The position numbers and the translations under genes were made by a program. Shown in pieces: positions 1 to 8,028 of a DNA stretch of 64,000 nucleotides. Position 1 is the first letter of the stretch. Each line of letters starts with the position of its first letter. The notes beneath the pieces are model-generated. The model did no database searches and was not told the DNA's origin. It saw only the letters and a program-made list of their open reading frames with translations. This DNA comes from Methylobacter sp. Lineage in GTDB: Bacteria; Pseudomonadota; Gammaproteobacteria; Methylococcales; Methylomonadaceae. The stretch spans positions 1 through 64,000 of the forward strand of contig JAURYJ010000021.1 of assembly GCA_030653985.1 (NCBI GenBank). Reading direction: 5' to 3'.

Positions 1-140
1 ACCGTCGGGCAGACGGGGCTAGTCTGTGAAGTGAACGGTGCAGTAATGCCGTCAGCAGCAGAAACCAGTGAGCAGTAGCGATACATACTCACTCTTAGGA
101 AACTAGGAATCCCCTTCCTTCAGGTGGGGGAGGATGTCAA
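1..140 (+). mobile_element. Right end of an IS200/IS605-type (TnpB-class) element, body outside the window
   Basis: Positions 104-140 form the typical terminal structure of IS200/IS605 elements: GAATCCCC, a short stem-loop with CTTCAGG, GGGGGAGGATG and the terminal TCAA at 137-140. The 100 bases before it contain no usable reading frame. In this class that stretch is the right-end non-coding region, which for TnpB elements is also the scaffold of the guide (omega/re) RNA. The tnpB gene would lie to the left of base 1. A second end of the same design lies near 46400 on the other strand. The terminal TCA at 137-139 serves as the stop codon of the VOC gene on the minus strand. The class is called from the end structure only. 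Confidence 0.6.
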
Positions 141-511
141 AGTTGCTGAAGAATCTCCAGGGCATTGCCGTCCGGGTCGCGACAAAATAATGCTTTTCGT
201 CCTGATTTGCTCAAGGTGTAGGCAACACCATTTTTGTCCAGCACCGCCTTAACCGGTGCCAATTCCTGCACACTTAAGGCGATATGCCGATCACGGCCAC
301 CATGTTCGGGGCGACCGGTTGTCGGATCAAAATTTTTCAGTTCCAATAAATGTATCTGCTGAGCTCCTAACTGCAACCATGCGCCGGGAAAGCCCAGATC
401 AGGCCTGTCGACCTGCTGCATGCCGAAAACATCGCAGTAAAATTTCAGCGATTCTGCCGTATCGGCAACAATAAGGCTGGCATGATGGATAGTGAAATTA
501 AAGTTTGTCAT
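137..511 (-). CDS. VOC (glyoxalase/dioxygenase fold) family protein
   Basis: A 124-residue single-domain protein of the vicinal-oxygen-chelate superfamily. It opens with the usual first strand (IHHASLIVADTAESLKFY), has a histidine in GRDRHIALSV and ends with the C-terminal signature DPDGNALEIL, which carries the last metal-ligand glutamate. The two beta-alpha-beta-beta-beta modules fit the length of a glyoxalase-type monomer. Substrate is unknown; lyase, fosfomycin-resistance and dioxygenase members look alike at this level. The stop codon lies inside the terminal TCAA of the IS end, so the natural C-terminus may have been replaced or shortened by a residue or two. It is 3 bp downstream of bcp and could be co-transcribed with it. 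Confidence 0.8.
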   Translation of the reverse strand: MTNFNFTIHHASLIVADTAESLKFYCDVFGMQQVDRPDLGFPGAWLQLGAQQIHLLELKNFDPTTGRPEHGGRDRHIALSVQELAPVKAVLDKNGVAYTLSKSGRKALFCRDPDGNALEILQQL

Positions 512-514
512 TGC

Positions 515-991
515 TTACAAGCTTTTCACTTTTTCCAATATTTCTTGAGCATGACCTTCAGGCGTGACGCCATAGGCTGCTTCAACCAATACGCCTTGCT
601 TGTCGATAATGAACGTGGAGCGAAGAATAGCCATGCTTTTTACGCCATTTTTTTCCCGCTCCTGCCATACGCCGTAGCTCTCGCAGAGCTCGCCATCGAC
701 ATCCGCCAGTAAATCCAGTTTCAAATCGAATTTGTTAATAAAATCAGCATGGCTGGCGCAGGAGTCCTTACTCACACCGATAACCACGGTGTCTGTTTTG
801 GCAAATTCTCCGGCTAGCTGGGTAAATTGGTTAGCTTCTATGGTGCAACCCGGGGTGTCGTCTTTGGGATAGAAATATAAGACTACGTTGTTTTTTCCGA
901 GGTAATCGGACAAATTAACCGATTCATTAAATTGATTTTTTGAGCTGAACTTTGAATCGAACAAGGGGGCTTGTTGGTGTTTTTCTAACAT
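515..991 (-). CDS. bcp: Thiol peroxidase of the BCP/PrxQ class (peroxiredoxin)
   Basis: A 158-residue peroxiredoxin that reduces hydrogen peroxide and organic hydroperoxides in the cytoplasm. The peroxidatic cysteine is C49 in DDTPGCTIEA. In many BCP proteins a resolving cysteine lies five residues later (CxxxxC); here that position is asparagine, so the enzyme is either 1-Cys type or uses another cysteine such as C78 (GVSKDSCASH), which occurs in some family members. Length is normal. The start at 991 is preceded by GGAAGTTCC-like sequence. The VOC gene follows 3 bp downstream on the same strand. Confidence 0.9.
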   Translation of the reverse strand: MLEKHQQAPLFDSKFSSKNQFNESVNLSDYLGKNNVVLYFYPKDDTPGCTIEANQFTQLAGEFAKTDTVVIGVSKDSCASHADFINKFDLKLDLLADVDGELCESYGVWQEREKNGVKSMAILRSTFIIDKQGVLVEAAYGVTPEGHAQEILEKVKSL

Positions 992-1124
992 GGGAAGTTC
1001 CTCACGGACCGTTAAAATATGGACTTGCAGTGTAAGCGCATCAAAGCTTCACTGCAAGTTACCTGTCTCGCACATCACGCCGGTCTTTTTGAGCGGCGAT
1101 GATCGCGAGTTTGTCGGCAGAAGT

Positions 1125-2033
1125 TTATGCTTTATGCTCGCCGCCGAATAACTCCAGCAATCGCGGCAGGAAGTTTGCCAGTTCCAATGACATAATCGAA
1201 AAATCGACATCGAATTGCTCGGCTTCGGAGTCAGTATTCATATCGGATACCTGATCCTGAATCAGATCAAGAAACTTCAGGCGCTTAACGGCCAGATTCT
1301 CATCGAGAATGAAAGAAAGACGGTCTGACCAATTCAGCGCCAGCTTGATGACTTCTTTGCCGGTATCCAGATGGTTTTTAATTTCAGGCAGACTCAGGTC
1401 ATGGCGTTTACAACGGATAATACCGCCTTCTTCTTCCGGCGAACGCAATTCACATTCATCTTCAATAGTGATGTCGTCCGGCGCCTGATGGTTGCTCAGC
1501 CACTCGGTCATAACTTTAACCGGTTTTTCGAGGGTATTGAGCGGAACAGCTGGCAGCGAGCCTAAACATTTGCGCAAATTGCTCAGCAAATCTTCGGCTT
1601 TTTTGGCAGAAGCCGCATCGACTATCAGCCAACCGCCTTTAGGGTCAATATAGGCGTAAGTCTTGTTGGAGAAGGTGAAGGCTCTGGGCAATAACTCAAA
1701 GATAAGTTCATCCTTGATCGCGTCGCGTTCTTTTTTGGCTAATTTACGCCCTTGTTGTTCTTCGGTTTCAACAATCTTTTCCTGCATCAGTTCATTGACG
1801 ACAGACGCAGGCAGGACTCTTTCTTCTTTTTTTCCGCACAGCATTAAAAAGCCGTTCGCGCTATGCACCAGCTGATCGGACGATTTACCCAACGGTGAGG
1901 TCCAACCGAAAGTAAACTCTTCATGACTGCCGCAAGGACGAAAAGCCATTTGTTCAAGTTTGAGTTCCAGGTCTTCTGGAGCCAAAGTGAATTCTTCAGT
2001 AAGACGGAAAATACTTAGATTTTTAAACCACAT
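1125..2033 (-). CDS. rdgC: Recombination-associated protein RdgC
   Basis: A 302-residue homologue of RdgC, a ring-shaped dimer that binds double-stranded DNA without sequence preference and limits RecA loading. The family hallmarks are visible: MWFKNLSIFRL at the start, MAFRPCGS, LLPRAF, VDAASAKKAEDLL, LRKCLGSLP and the C-terminal LKRLKFLD-type segment (VKRLKFLDLI). The second methionine (2033) is chosen because MWFKNL is the conserved N-terminus; a start at 2039 would add only Met-His. It is transcribed alone. The 90-bp spacer to the next gene has no evident repeat. Confidence 0.93.
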   Translation of the reverse strand: MWFKNLSIFRLTEEFTLAPEDLELKLEQMAFRPCGSHEEFTFGWTSPLGKSSDQLVHSANGFLMLCGKKEERVLPASVVNELMQEKIVETEEQQGRKLAKKERDAIKDELIFELLPRAFTFSNKTYAYIDPKGGWLIVDAASAKKAEDLLSNLRKCLGSLPAVPLNTLEKPVKVMTEWLSNHQAPDDITIEDECELRSPEEEGGIIRCKRHDLSLPEIKNHLDTGKEVIKLALNWSDRLSFILDENLAVKRLKFLDLIQDQVSDMNTDSEAEQFDVDFSIMSLELANFLPRLLELFGGEHKA

Positions 2034-2122
2034 GTGCAACGGAACCCTTGTCAGTAAAATGACTGTGCATTATCGCAAATTTGGCGGGATAAAAATAAAG
2101 TAAATTTTATGGCGACCGCTGT

Positions 2123-2914
2123 TCAAAACCAGATCAACTTGGCCGCCATCACAAACAGCAGCAGCGAGAAATAGCGTTTTAATTTTTCCGCAGGCAGTTT
2201 GTGAGCCAGCTTTGCGCCTATCGGCGCGGTATACATGCTGGGCAACACGATGCCCAAAAAAGAGGGCATATAGATATAACCCAAACTCCAGTCCGGCAGC
2301 TGCAACGCATCCTCGCCCAATAGCGCATAGCCTATCGTTCCGACTACGGCTATCGGCAAACCGCAGGCGCTGGCCACGGCGACGGCATTGCGCATCGGCA
2401 TTTGAAAATACACTAAAAAAGGCACGGTAAGCGTGCCCCCGCCTATTCCCAGTAGTGACGACACCAGCCCCATTATGCCGGATGCACCTAAATCCAAGGT
2501 TTTGGAAGGTTGCTGCTGTCCGGGTTTGGGCTTTAGCTGTAAAGCCATTTGTATGCCCACGCCTAGTAGATAGATGATAAATATAACCCGTAATACGCCG
2601 CTGGACAGATGATCTGCGATGACGGCTCCGACAGCTGCACCGATCATAATCCCAGGCCCCAGGGCCATTACTCTATTCCACAAGACGGCATTCAAGCGAT
2701 GGTGCGCCAGCACCGAAGAGATAGAGGTAAAAATAATGGTCGCCAGTGAGGTTGCCACCGACATAATCATCACCAGCTCTGCCGGGAAACCTTGCGCCGC
2801 AAATAATAGGGCTAATACCGGCACAATAATCAGGCCGCCACCTATTCCGAAAAGTCCGGCCATTAATCCTCCTACCACGCCCAATAAAATGCTGGCTAAA
2901 AAAATGACGATCAC
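2123..2914 (-). CDS. TSUP family membrane transporter (TauE/SafE-type)
   Basis: A 263-residue integral membrane protein with about eight hydrophobic helices in two repeats. Each repeat begins with the glycine-rich motif of this family (GLMAGLFGIGGGLIIVPVL near residue 20 and GLVSSLLGIGGGTLTVPFL near residue 155). TSUP proteins export or import small organic acids or sulfur compounds such as sulfite, sulfoacetate or taurine products. No neighbour points to the substrate. The start at 2914 is preceded by AGGAGAATCA, a good ribosome binding site. It is divergent from cca with about 100 bp between them. Confidence 0.88.
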   Translation of the reverse strand: MIVIFLASILLGVVGGLMAGLFGIGGGLIIVPVLALLFAAQGFPAELVMIMSVATSLATIIFTSISSVLAHHRLNAVLWNRVMALGPGIMIGAAVGAVIADHLSSGVLRVIFIIYLLGVGIQMALQLKPKPGQQQPSKTLDLGASGIMGLVSSLLGIGGGTLTVPFLVYFQMPMRNAVAVASACGLPIAVVGTIGYALLGEDALQLPDWSLGYIYMPSFLGIVLPSMYTAPIGAKLAHKLPAEKLKRYFSLLLFVMAAKLIWF

Positions 2915-3016
2915 TTGATTCTCCTGATAATGTGCTGATTGCCTGTATCGGCATTATGCCTTTTTTTGCCTACGGCTGTGCTATTCTAGGTGCTTTTTAA
3001 ACGACTGAGAGACCCT

Positions 3017-4258
3017 GTGGAAATATACCTTGTCGGCGGTGCGGTGCGCGATAAATTACTGGGGCTTCCGGTCAAGGAGCGCGACTGGGTAGTGCTGGGC
3101 GAAACGCCAGAATCCATGATAAAACAGGGCTACAGGCCGGTAGGCAAGGATTTCCCGGTGTTTTTACACCCCAAAACCCATGAAGAATATGCACTGGCCA
3201 GAACCGAGCGAAAAACCGCCCCCGGTTATAAAGGTTTCATCATACACGCAGCGCCCGATGTCAGTCTGGAACAGGATTTGATCCGCCGCGACCTGACCAT
3301 CAATGCCATGGCCATGACGCCGAAAGGTCAGCTCATCGATCCTTACAATGGACAAATCGATCTTGAAAAACGCATTTTCCGGCATATTTCACCGGCCTTT
3401 GCCGAAGATCCCGTGCGGATTCTGCGTATCGCCCGTTTTGCCGCCCGCTACGGGCATCTGGGTTTTACGCTGGCCGAAGAAACCCGAAGTTTGATGCAGT
3501 CGATGGTGACCGCAGGGGAAGTGGATCACCTGGTTCCCGAACGGGTCTGGGCGGAACTGTTTAAGGCGCTGAATGAGAAATCGCCCAGCGCTTTTTTCTA
3601 TACCTTGAAAGCTTGCACGGCACTGGATAAAATCTTCCCGGAAATACAGTGTTTATTCGGTGTGCCGCAGCCGGAACACTCTCATCCGGAAATCGATACC
3701 GGCATTCATGTGATGCTCTGTTTGGAGCAGGCGGCGCTGATGTCGGCTAGCCCCGAAGTCCGGTTTGCGGCCCTGGTCCACGATCTGGGCAAGGGCGTGA
3801 CACCCCGTACTAATTGGCCTCATCATTACGGGCATGAAACCCAGGGGCTGCGGATTCTGGAACAGCTATGCATGCGTTTGCGGGTGCCGAATTCGTTTAA
3901 AACCTTGGCTATGCAGGTGATGCAATACCATACGCATTGTCACCGGGCTTTTGAACTACGCGCCTCAACAATAACCGATATGCTGGCCGCTCTGGGAGCC
4001 TATAAGCCTAGGCATAAATTGTCTGAATTTTTGCAAGCTTGCGAGGCCGATGCCAAAGGCAGAACCGGATTTGAAAACACGCCCTACCCTCAGGCCATAC
4101 TGCTGAGCGGCGCCGCCAAGGCGGCGGCATCCGTTGACACCTCGTCTATCCTGAATGGCGATCTTAAAGGTTCGCATATCGGCGAGGCGATACGCCGCTT
4201 GCGAATTAAGGCCGTCGCCGAGTTTATTAAAGCCGAATCAGCGTCGGCTGAAAGTTGA
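3017..4258 (+). CDS. cca: CCA-adding enzyme (multifunctional tRNA nucleotidyltransferase with HD domain)
   Basis: This enzyme adds or repairs the 3'-CCA of tRNAs. The nucleotidyltransferase core shows LVGGAVRD near residue 5, the ERDWVV segment, RRDLTINAMA and EDPVRILRIARFAARYG. The C-terminal part carries an HD-domain motif (ALVHDLGKG), typical of the gammaproteobacterial enzyme, which also has phosphohydrolase activity. I start it at the GTG at 3017 (MEIYLVGG), which matches the conserved N-terminus; a GTG at 2990 would add nine unconserved residues. From 3017 it is 413 aa, close to the E. coli length. It appears monocistronic and is followed by a dispersed repeat. Confidence 0.93.
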   Translation: MEIYLVGGAVRDKLLGLPVKERDWVVLGETPESMIKQGYRPVGKDFPVFLHPKTHEEYALARTERKTAPGYKGFIIHAAPDVSLEQDLIRRDLTINAMAMTPKGQLIDPYNGQIDLEKRIFRHISPAFAEDPVRILRIARFAARYGHLGFTLAEETRSLMQSMVTAGEVDHLVPERVWAELFKALNEKSPSAFFYTLKACTALDKIFPEIQCLFGVPQPEHSHPEIDTGIHVMLCLEQAALMSASPEVRFAALVHDLGKGVTPRTNWPHHYGHETQGLRILEQLCMRLRVPNSFKTLAMQVMQYHTHCHRAFELRASTITDMLAALGAYKPRHKLSEFLQACEADAKGRTGFENTPYPQAILLSGAAKAAASVDTSSILNGDLKGSHIGEAIRRLRIKAVAEFIKAESASAES

Positions 4259-4297
4259 ATAATGCGTTAAATACCCTTAATATTAAAATTTGTTTGT

Positions 4298-4435
4298 AAC
4301 GACTCAGTAGTTAGAGAAGTGGAACGCAGATGACGCTGATCATTAAGATCAAATAAGATTTTTTTGAGTTATCTGCGTTTATCCTATTTATCAGCGTCAT
4401 CTGCGTTCTATTATTATATTGATGGCTGAGTAGCT
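4298..4435. repeat. Dispersed MITE-like repeat, family E, copy 1
   Basis: About 138 bp between cca and yajQ with no coding potential. It contains an internal inverted repeat (CGCAGATGACGCTGAT on the left, ATCAGCGTCATCTGCG on the right) and ends in GATGGCTGAGTAGCT. A second copy with the same ends and the same inner arms occurs at 45835-45972. The size, structure and shared ends suggest a non-autonomous mobile repeat. No transposase is recognisable. Confidence 0.7.
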
Positions 4436-4469
4436 ACCTTTCTTTTTACCTTATTTCTTAATGATAACC

Positions 4470-4952
4470 ATGCCTACTTTCGACATAATTTCCGAATTCG
4501 ACAAGCACGAGATTAAAAACGCCGTCGACCAAGCCAATAAAGAAGTGACCACGCGCTTTGATTTTAAAGGCACAGACTCCAGCTTTGAATTAAGTGACGA
4601 TAAACTGATTATGACCTCTGAATCGACGTTTCAGTTACAGCAAATGTTCAGTGTGGTCTGCTCAAAACTCAGTCGACGCGGCGTCGATATTGCCTGTATG
4701 GAAGTGGGTGATCCCAAGCCCGGAGGCAAATCGGTACGTCAGGAAATCATCATGAAGCAGGGTCTGGATTCGGTGCTAGCCAAGAAAATCGTCAAATTGA
4801 TTAAGGATAAAAAACTGAAAGTCCAGGCGGCTATTCAGGGCGATCAGGTCAGGGTGACCGGTAAAAATCGGGATGACTTGCAGGAAGTGATCAAGATGCT
4901 CAGGGAGGAAAAGCTGGACATGCCGTTGCAATTTGATAATTTCAGGGATTAG
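4470..4952 (+). CDS. yajQ: YajQ-family nucleotide-binding protein
   Basis: A 160-residue protein of the UPF0234/YajQ family, two ferredoxin-like domains that bind nucleic acid or cyclic di-GMP in studied homologues. Diagnostic segments are MPTFDIISEFD at the start, NKEVTTRFDFKGTDSSFEL, RGVDIACMEVG and GKSVRQEIIMKQG. The ATG at 4470 is preferred over 4461 because MPTFDIISE is the conserved N-terminus. Its stop codon overlaps that of the convergent CPBP gene by 3 bp (TTAG), so the two messages share an end with no room for a separate terminator. Confidence 0.92.
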   Translation: MPTFDIISEFDKHEIKNAVDQANKEVTTRFDFKGTDSSFELSDDKLIMTSESTFQLQQMFSVVCSKLSRRGVDIACMEVGDPKPGGKSVRQEIIMKQGLDSVLAKKIVKLIKDKKLKVQAAIQGDQVRVTGKNRDDLQEVIKMLREEKLDMPLQFDNFRD

Positions 4953-5830
4953 ACGGCTTTCCTGGCCTTTTTGTAAACAAAATAGCCGATGACGGCGAGA
5001 CCGAGCCATCCGGTGACTAAAGGCCCGACAACATGATTGTAACTGCTGACCAGATAAAGATATTCCGAGCTAAAATCGGTATTGAACAGGCTGCCGTTCA
5101 TTTTTATTTGCCACACCCAACCGGCATGGCAGCCGATACATAAGCCCAGACTTTCCTTGACCTGCGTTCTCAGCACCGCAAGAAAAATACCGACCACCAA
5201 CAAGGAAAGAAATGCCGATAGATTTTGCGGATTTAGCACATTGACAAATGCGTTACCCAATAAGATAAAGCCGCTGAATACAGTAAATTCCTGCGCGGGT
5301 ATTTCGGTTTTGCTATCCAGAAAATGCAGCGCTGCAAAATAAGCTGAGCTGATTACAATGGCGGCAATGGTCGGCAGCTTGTTTTTTAAACCGGCCAACA
5401 GCATTCCTCTAAAAACGGATTCTTCGACCACTGCAATTAACAGCGCCAGCAACAATGAAAGCCCTGTTTTTTTAGCCAGGAAACCGATTGTCCATTGCTG
5501 CGGCTGATCAATAACATTGACGCCAAGAGCATACAGAATAATGAATACCGGCAGCAAGGTCAGCAATCCCAGCCCAAATCCTTGCGGTAACTGTTTTAAA
5601 AATGTCGGCCTTGCGCTAAAACCCAAGTCCTCTTTTTTAAAGTTCAGATAAGCCATTGCCGGAAAAATACTCAACAACAGACATATTTGCGTCAAGCGAA
5701 TGATCAGTTTTCGTAACAACGACGGATCGTCCAGTCCCAACGCAATCAAATAGCCTAGCAGACAAGCGATTGATGTTACTGTCAGCAATACCAGCAAGGG
5801 CACTATGGAATAGATAAGGTATTTTTTCAT
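4949..5830 (-). CDS. CPBP-family intramembrane metalloprotease (CAAX-protease-like)
   Basis: A 293-residue polytopic membrane protein with an N-terminal signal-anchor and about eight hydrophobic segments. The CPBP (Abi/Rce1-like) motifs are present: EESVFRGMLLAGL (EExxxR), ALHFLD with the second-motif histidine, and GCHAGWVW with the third-motif histidine. Family members are membrane proteases of mostly unknown substrate. I start at 5830 (MKKYLIYSI), preceded by GGGAAGTTAACG. This start is 2 bp after the stop of rsmE, suggesting co-transcription bioA-rsmE-CPBP; an upstream start at 5878 would run into rsmE. Confidence 0.85.
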   Translation of the reverse strand: MKKYLIYSIVPLLVLLTVTSIACLLGYLIALGLDDPSLLRKLIIRLTQICLLLSIFPAMAYLNFKKEDLGFSARPTFLKQLPQGFGLGLLTLLPVFIILYALGVNVIDQPQQWTIGFLAKKTGLSLLLALLIAVVEESVFRGMLLAGLKNKLPTIAAIVISSAYFAALHFLDSKTEIPAQEFTVFSGFILLGNAFVNVLNPQNLSAFLSLLVVGIFLAVLRTQVKESLGLCIGCHAGWVWQIKMNGSLFNTDFSSEYLYLVSSYNHVVGPLVTGWLGLAVIGYFVYKKARKAV

Positions 5831-5832
5831 CG

Positions 5833-6612
5833 TTAACTTCCCATTTCCGAATGAGCCACTCGGCCAAAATCGCCCCATAACAGCTGCACGGCGGCTAAGG
5901 CGGCAATCGATGCGGTTTCGGTTCTTAATATGCGAGCACCTAAACGGACCGGGATAAAGCCGGAAGCTTTGGCCAGTTCCCGTTCCTGATCGGAAAAACC
6001 GCCTTCGGGACCGGTAAGCAAGGTCACCCTTCGACTGCGCTCAGGACAGGCTTTCATCGTTTCGGGTTTTAACTCGGTTAATGTGGTTTCGGCATAAGGG
6101 TCGAGAAACACTTTTAGCCCCTGTTGCTTGCCTACCCAATTTTGTAGCAGCTCAACTTCCGGCAAGGCAGGCAAGGTAGTTCTGCCGCTTTGTTCGGCCG
6201 CATGTTGCACGATTTTTTGCCAATGCAACAAGCGTTGCGGCTTTTTTTCGCCTTTAAATTGCACCAGGCAACGCTCGGTTAATAACGGCGTGATCTGATT
6301 GACGCCCAGCTCCACGGCTTTTTGTACGGTTAAATCCATGCGGTCGCCCCGGGAGATACCTAGCCCTAAGATGACCTGCAACGGCGATTCCACGCTACGG
6401 TCAATCCATTGTTCAACGGCAATCAGTACGGCTTTCCGGCTGACCTCGCTAACCGTACACAAATATTCGCCGCCCTGACCGTTAAATAAAATGACTTCGG
6501 CGTCTTTTTTCAGTCGCAACACGGTTCTGACATAATGGCCATTGTCATCATCCAGTTCGATCAGTTTGCCTGTAATCAGGGGTGCGGGTGTATATAATCG
6601 GGAGATACGCAT
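5833..6612 (-). CDS. rsmE: 16S rRNA (uracil-1498-N3)-methyltransferase RsmE with an in-frame repeat insert
   Basis: A SPOUT-class methyltransferase that makes m3U1498 in 16S rRNA. Family marks are MRISRLYT at the start, LGLGISRGDRMDLTVQKAVELGV, PLLTERC, LLTGPEGGFSDQE and RLGARILRTETASIAAL at the knotted C-terminus. At 259 aa it is somewhat longer than E. coli RsmE (243). Part of the excess is the insert ACPERSRR just before VTLLTGPEGG, encoded by a 24-bp dispersed repeat at 6028-6051. The insert precedes the SAM-binding knot loop. The gene sits 2 bp downstream of bioA and 2 bp upstream of the CPBP gene. Confidence 0.92.
   Translation of the reverse strand: MRISRLYTPAPLITGKLIELDDDNGHYVRTVLRLKKDAEVILFNGQGGEYLCTVSEVSRKAVLIAVEQWIDRSVESPLQVILGLGISRGDRMDLTVQKAVELGVNQITPLLTERCLVQFKGEKKPQRLLHWQKIVQHAAEQSGRTTLPALPEVELLQNWVGKQQGLKVFLDPYAETTLTELKPETMKACPERSRRVTLLTGPEGGFSDQERELAKASGFIPVRLGARILRTETASIAALAAVQLLWGDFGRVAHSEMGS
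6028..6051 (-). repeat. In-frame intragenic repeat encoding ACPERSRR
   Basis: A 24-bp stretch inside rsmE (plus strand CCTTCGACTGCGCTCAGGAC followed by AGGC) reads in frame as ACPERSRR. I recognise this peptide and DNA word as a dispersed repeat that recurs inside unrelated proteins of many bacteria. Being a multiple of three and free of stops in this frame, it leaves rsmE open. No other copy was noticed in this window. Confidence 0.7.
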
Positions 6613-6614
6613 AA

Positions 6615-7964
6615 TCAGTCCTTAACCGCCAGTTGTAGGCCCTGCCAGGCCACTTCGGCGATTAACAAAAGCTCATCCTCGGTCACAATGTAGGGCGGCA
6701 TGAAATAAATAACATTGCCCAAAGGCCGCAATAAGACACCTTTGGACAGCGCGTATTGATAGACTTTAAGCCCGCGACGTTCCTGCCAGGGATAAGGTTC
6801 GCGGGTGCGTTTATTCTTGACCATTTCAATCGCCAGAATCATGCCGGTTTGCCGGACTTCGGCGACATGCGGATGATCATGAAAACGTGCCGTGACTTTC
6901 GCCATGCTATCAGCCAAGGAGCGGTTTTTTTCAATGATGTTATGCTGCTGAAAAATCTCTATCGTCGCCAGCCCTGCCCGGCAAGCCAGCGCGTTTCCGG
7001 TATAACTGTGGGAGTGCAAAAAAGCACTCATGTTTTGATAATCAGCATAAAAAGCCTGATACACCTGATCGGTGGTCAACACCGCGGACAACGGCAAATA
7101 GCCGCCGGTTAAACCTTTGGACAAGCACATGAAGTCGGGGCTGATCGCCGCCTGTTCACAGGCGAATAAAGTTCCGCTGCGCCCGAAACCGACCGCGACT
7201 TCATCCGCGATTAAATGCACGTTGTATTTGTCACAGGCTGCTCGGAGCAAGGTTAAATAGACCGGATCATACATGCGCATATTGCCGGCGCATTGCACCA
7301 AGGGTTCGATGATGACCGCGCACACCGTATCGCCGTGTTGTTGCAGCGCCTGCTCCATCAAGGCAAAACGACGGGTGGAATAATCCGCCCAGGATTCGCC
7401 GGGTTCACGCTGATAACAGTCCGGGCCGGGAACGGTGATCACGTCCATTAATAACGGCGCGTAGGTTTCTTTATACAGCGGCACATTGCCGACCGCCAGC
7501 GCACCCAAAGTTTCGCCGTGATAACTGTTTTCCAGCGTGATAAATTGGATTTTTCGAGTTTGCCCCAGGTTGCGCCAATAATGAAAACTCATCTTGAGTG
7601 CGACTTCTACCGCAGAAGAGCCATTATCGGCATAAAAACAACGGTTCAGCCCTTCGGGCGTTATTTCGACCAGTTTTTCTGCCAACTTGACGGCCGACTC
7701 ATGGGTGAATCCGGCAAAAATCACATGCTCCAGGGTATCGAGCTGATCTTTTAAGGCCGCGTTAATGCTCGGATTGGCATGGCCGAATAAATTCACCCAC
7801 CATGAGCTAATCGCATCGAGATAACGGTTGCCGTCAAAATCTTCCAGCCAAATGCCCCGGCCTTGTTTAATGGGAATAATCGGGAAGTTTTCATGGTCTT
7901 TCATTTGCGTGCACGGATGCCACAAAACGGAAAGGTCGCGCTGGGAAAGGGATTGGTTGGACAT
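6615..7964 (-). CDS. bioA: Adenosylmethionine-8-amino-7-oxononanoate aminotransferase
   Basis: A PLP enzyme of biotin synthesis that converts KAPA to DAPA using S-adenosylmethionine as amino donor. The 449 residues show the BioA N-terminus (LWHPCTQMKDHE), SSWWVNLFGHANP, FYADNGSSAVEVALKMS, ENSYHGETLGALAVG, LIADEVAVGFGRSG and the PLP-lysine region CLSKGLTGGYLPLS. Length is normal. No other biotin gene lies nearby. It heads a tight minus-strand group bioA-rsmE-CPBP with 2-bp spacers. A short AAGGCGAAAG repeat lies just upstream. Confidence 0.93.
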   Translation of the reverse strand: MSNQSLSQRDLSVLWHPCTQMKDHENFPIIPIKQGRGIWLEDFDGNRYLDAISSWWVNLFGHANPSINAALKDQLDTLEHVIFAGFTHESAVKLAEKLVEITPEGLNRCFYADNGSSAVEVALKMSFHYWRNLGQTRKIQFITLENSYHGETLGALAVGNVPLYKETYAPLLMDVITVPGPDCYQREPGESWADYSTRRFALMEQALQQHGDTVCAVIIEPLVQCAGNMRMYDPVYLTLLRAACDKYNVHLIADEVAVGFGRSGTLFACEQAAISPDFMCLSKGLTGGYLPLSAVLTTDQVYQAFYADYQNMSAFLHSHSYTGNALACRAGLATIEIFQQHNIIEKNRSLADSMAKVTARFHDHPHVAEVRQTGMILAIEMVKNKRTREPYPWQERRGLKVYQYALSKGVLLRPLGNVIYFMPPYIVTEDELLLIAEVAWQGLQLAVKD

Positions 7965-7972
7965 GGCTGAAA

Positions 7973-8028
7973 GACAAAAGGCGAAAGACCAAAGGTGAAA
8001 GGCGAAAGAAATTTCTCGTCGCTAGTCG
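7973..8028. repeat. AAGGCGAAAGG-type degenerate repeat
   Basis: The spacer upstream of bioA holds several near-tandem units of the form AAAGGCGAAAG or CCAAAGGTGAAAGG. Related purine-rich units occur in other intergenic gaps at about 17990-18012, 25362-25433, 28948-29010 and 37383-37402, some as inverted pairs. They look like a low-complexity dispersed repeat of this genome. No protein or RNA gene is visible. Confidence 0.5.

Noticed and set aside
2990..3016. Upstream GTG start for cca
   Set aside because: The nine added residues are not part of the conserved N-terminus, whereas the GTG at 3017 gives MEIYLVGG.
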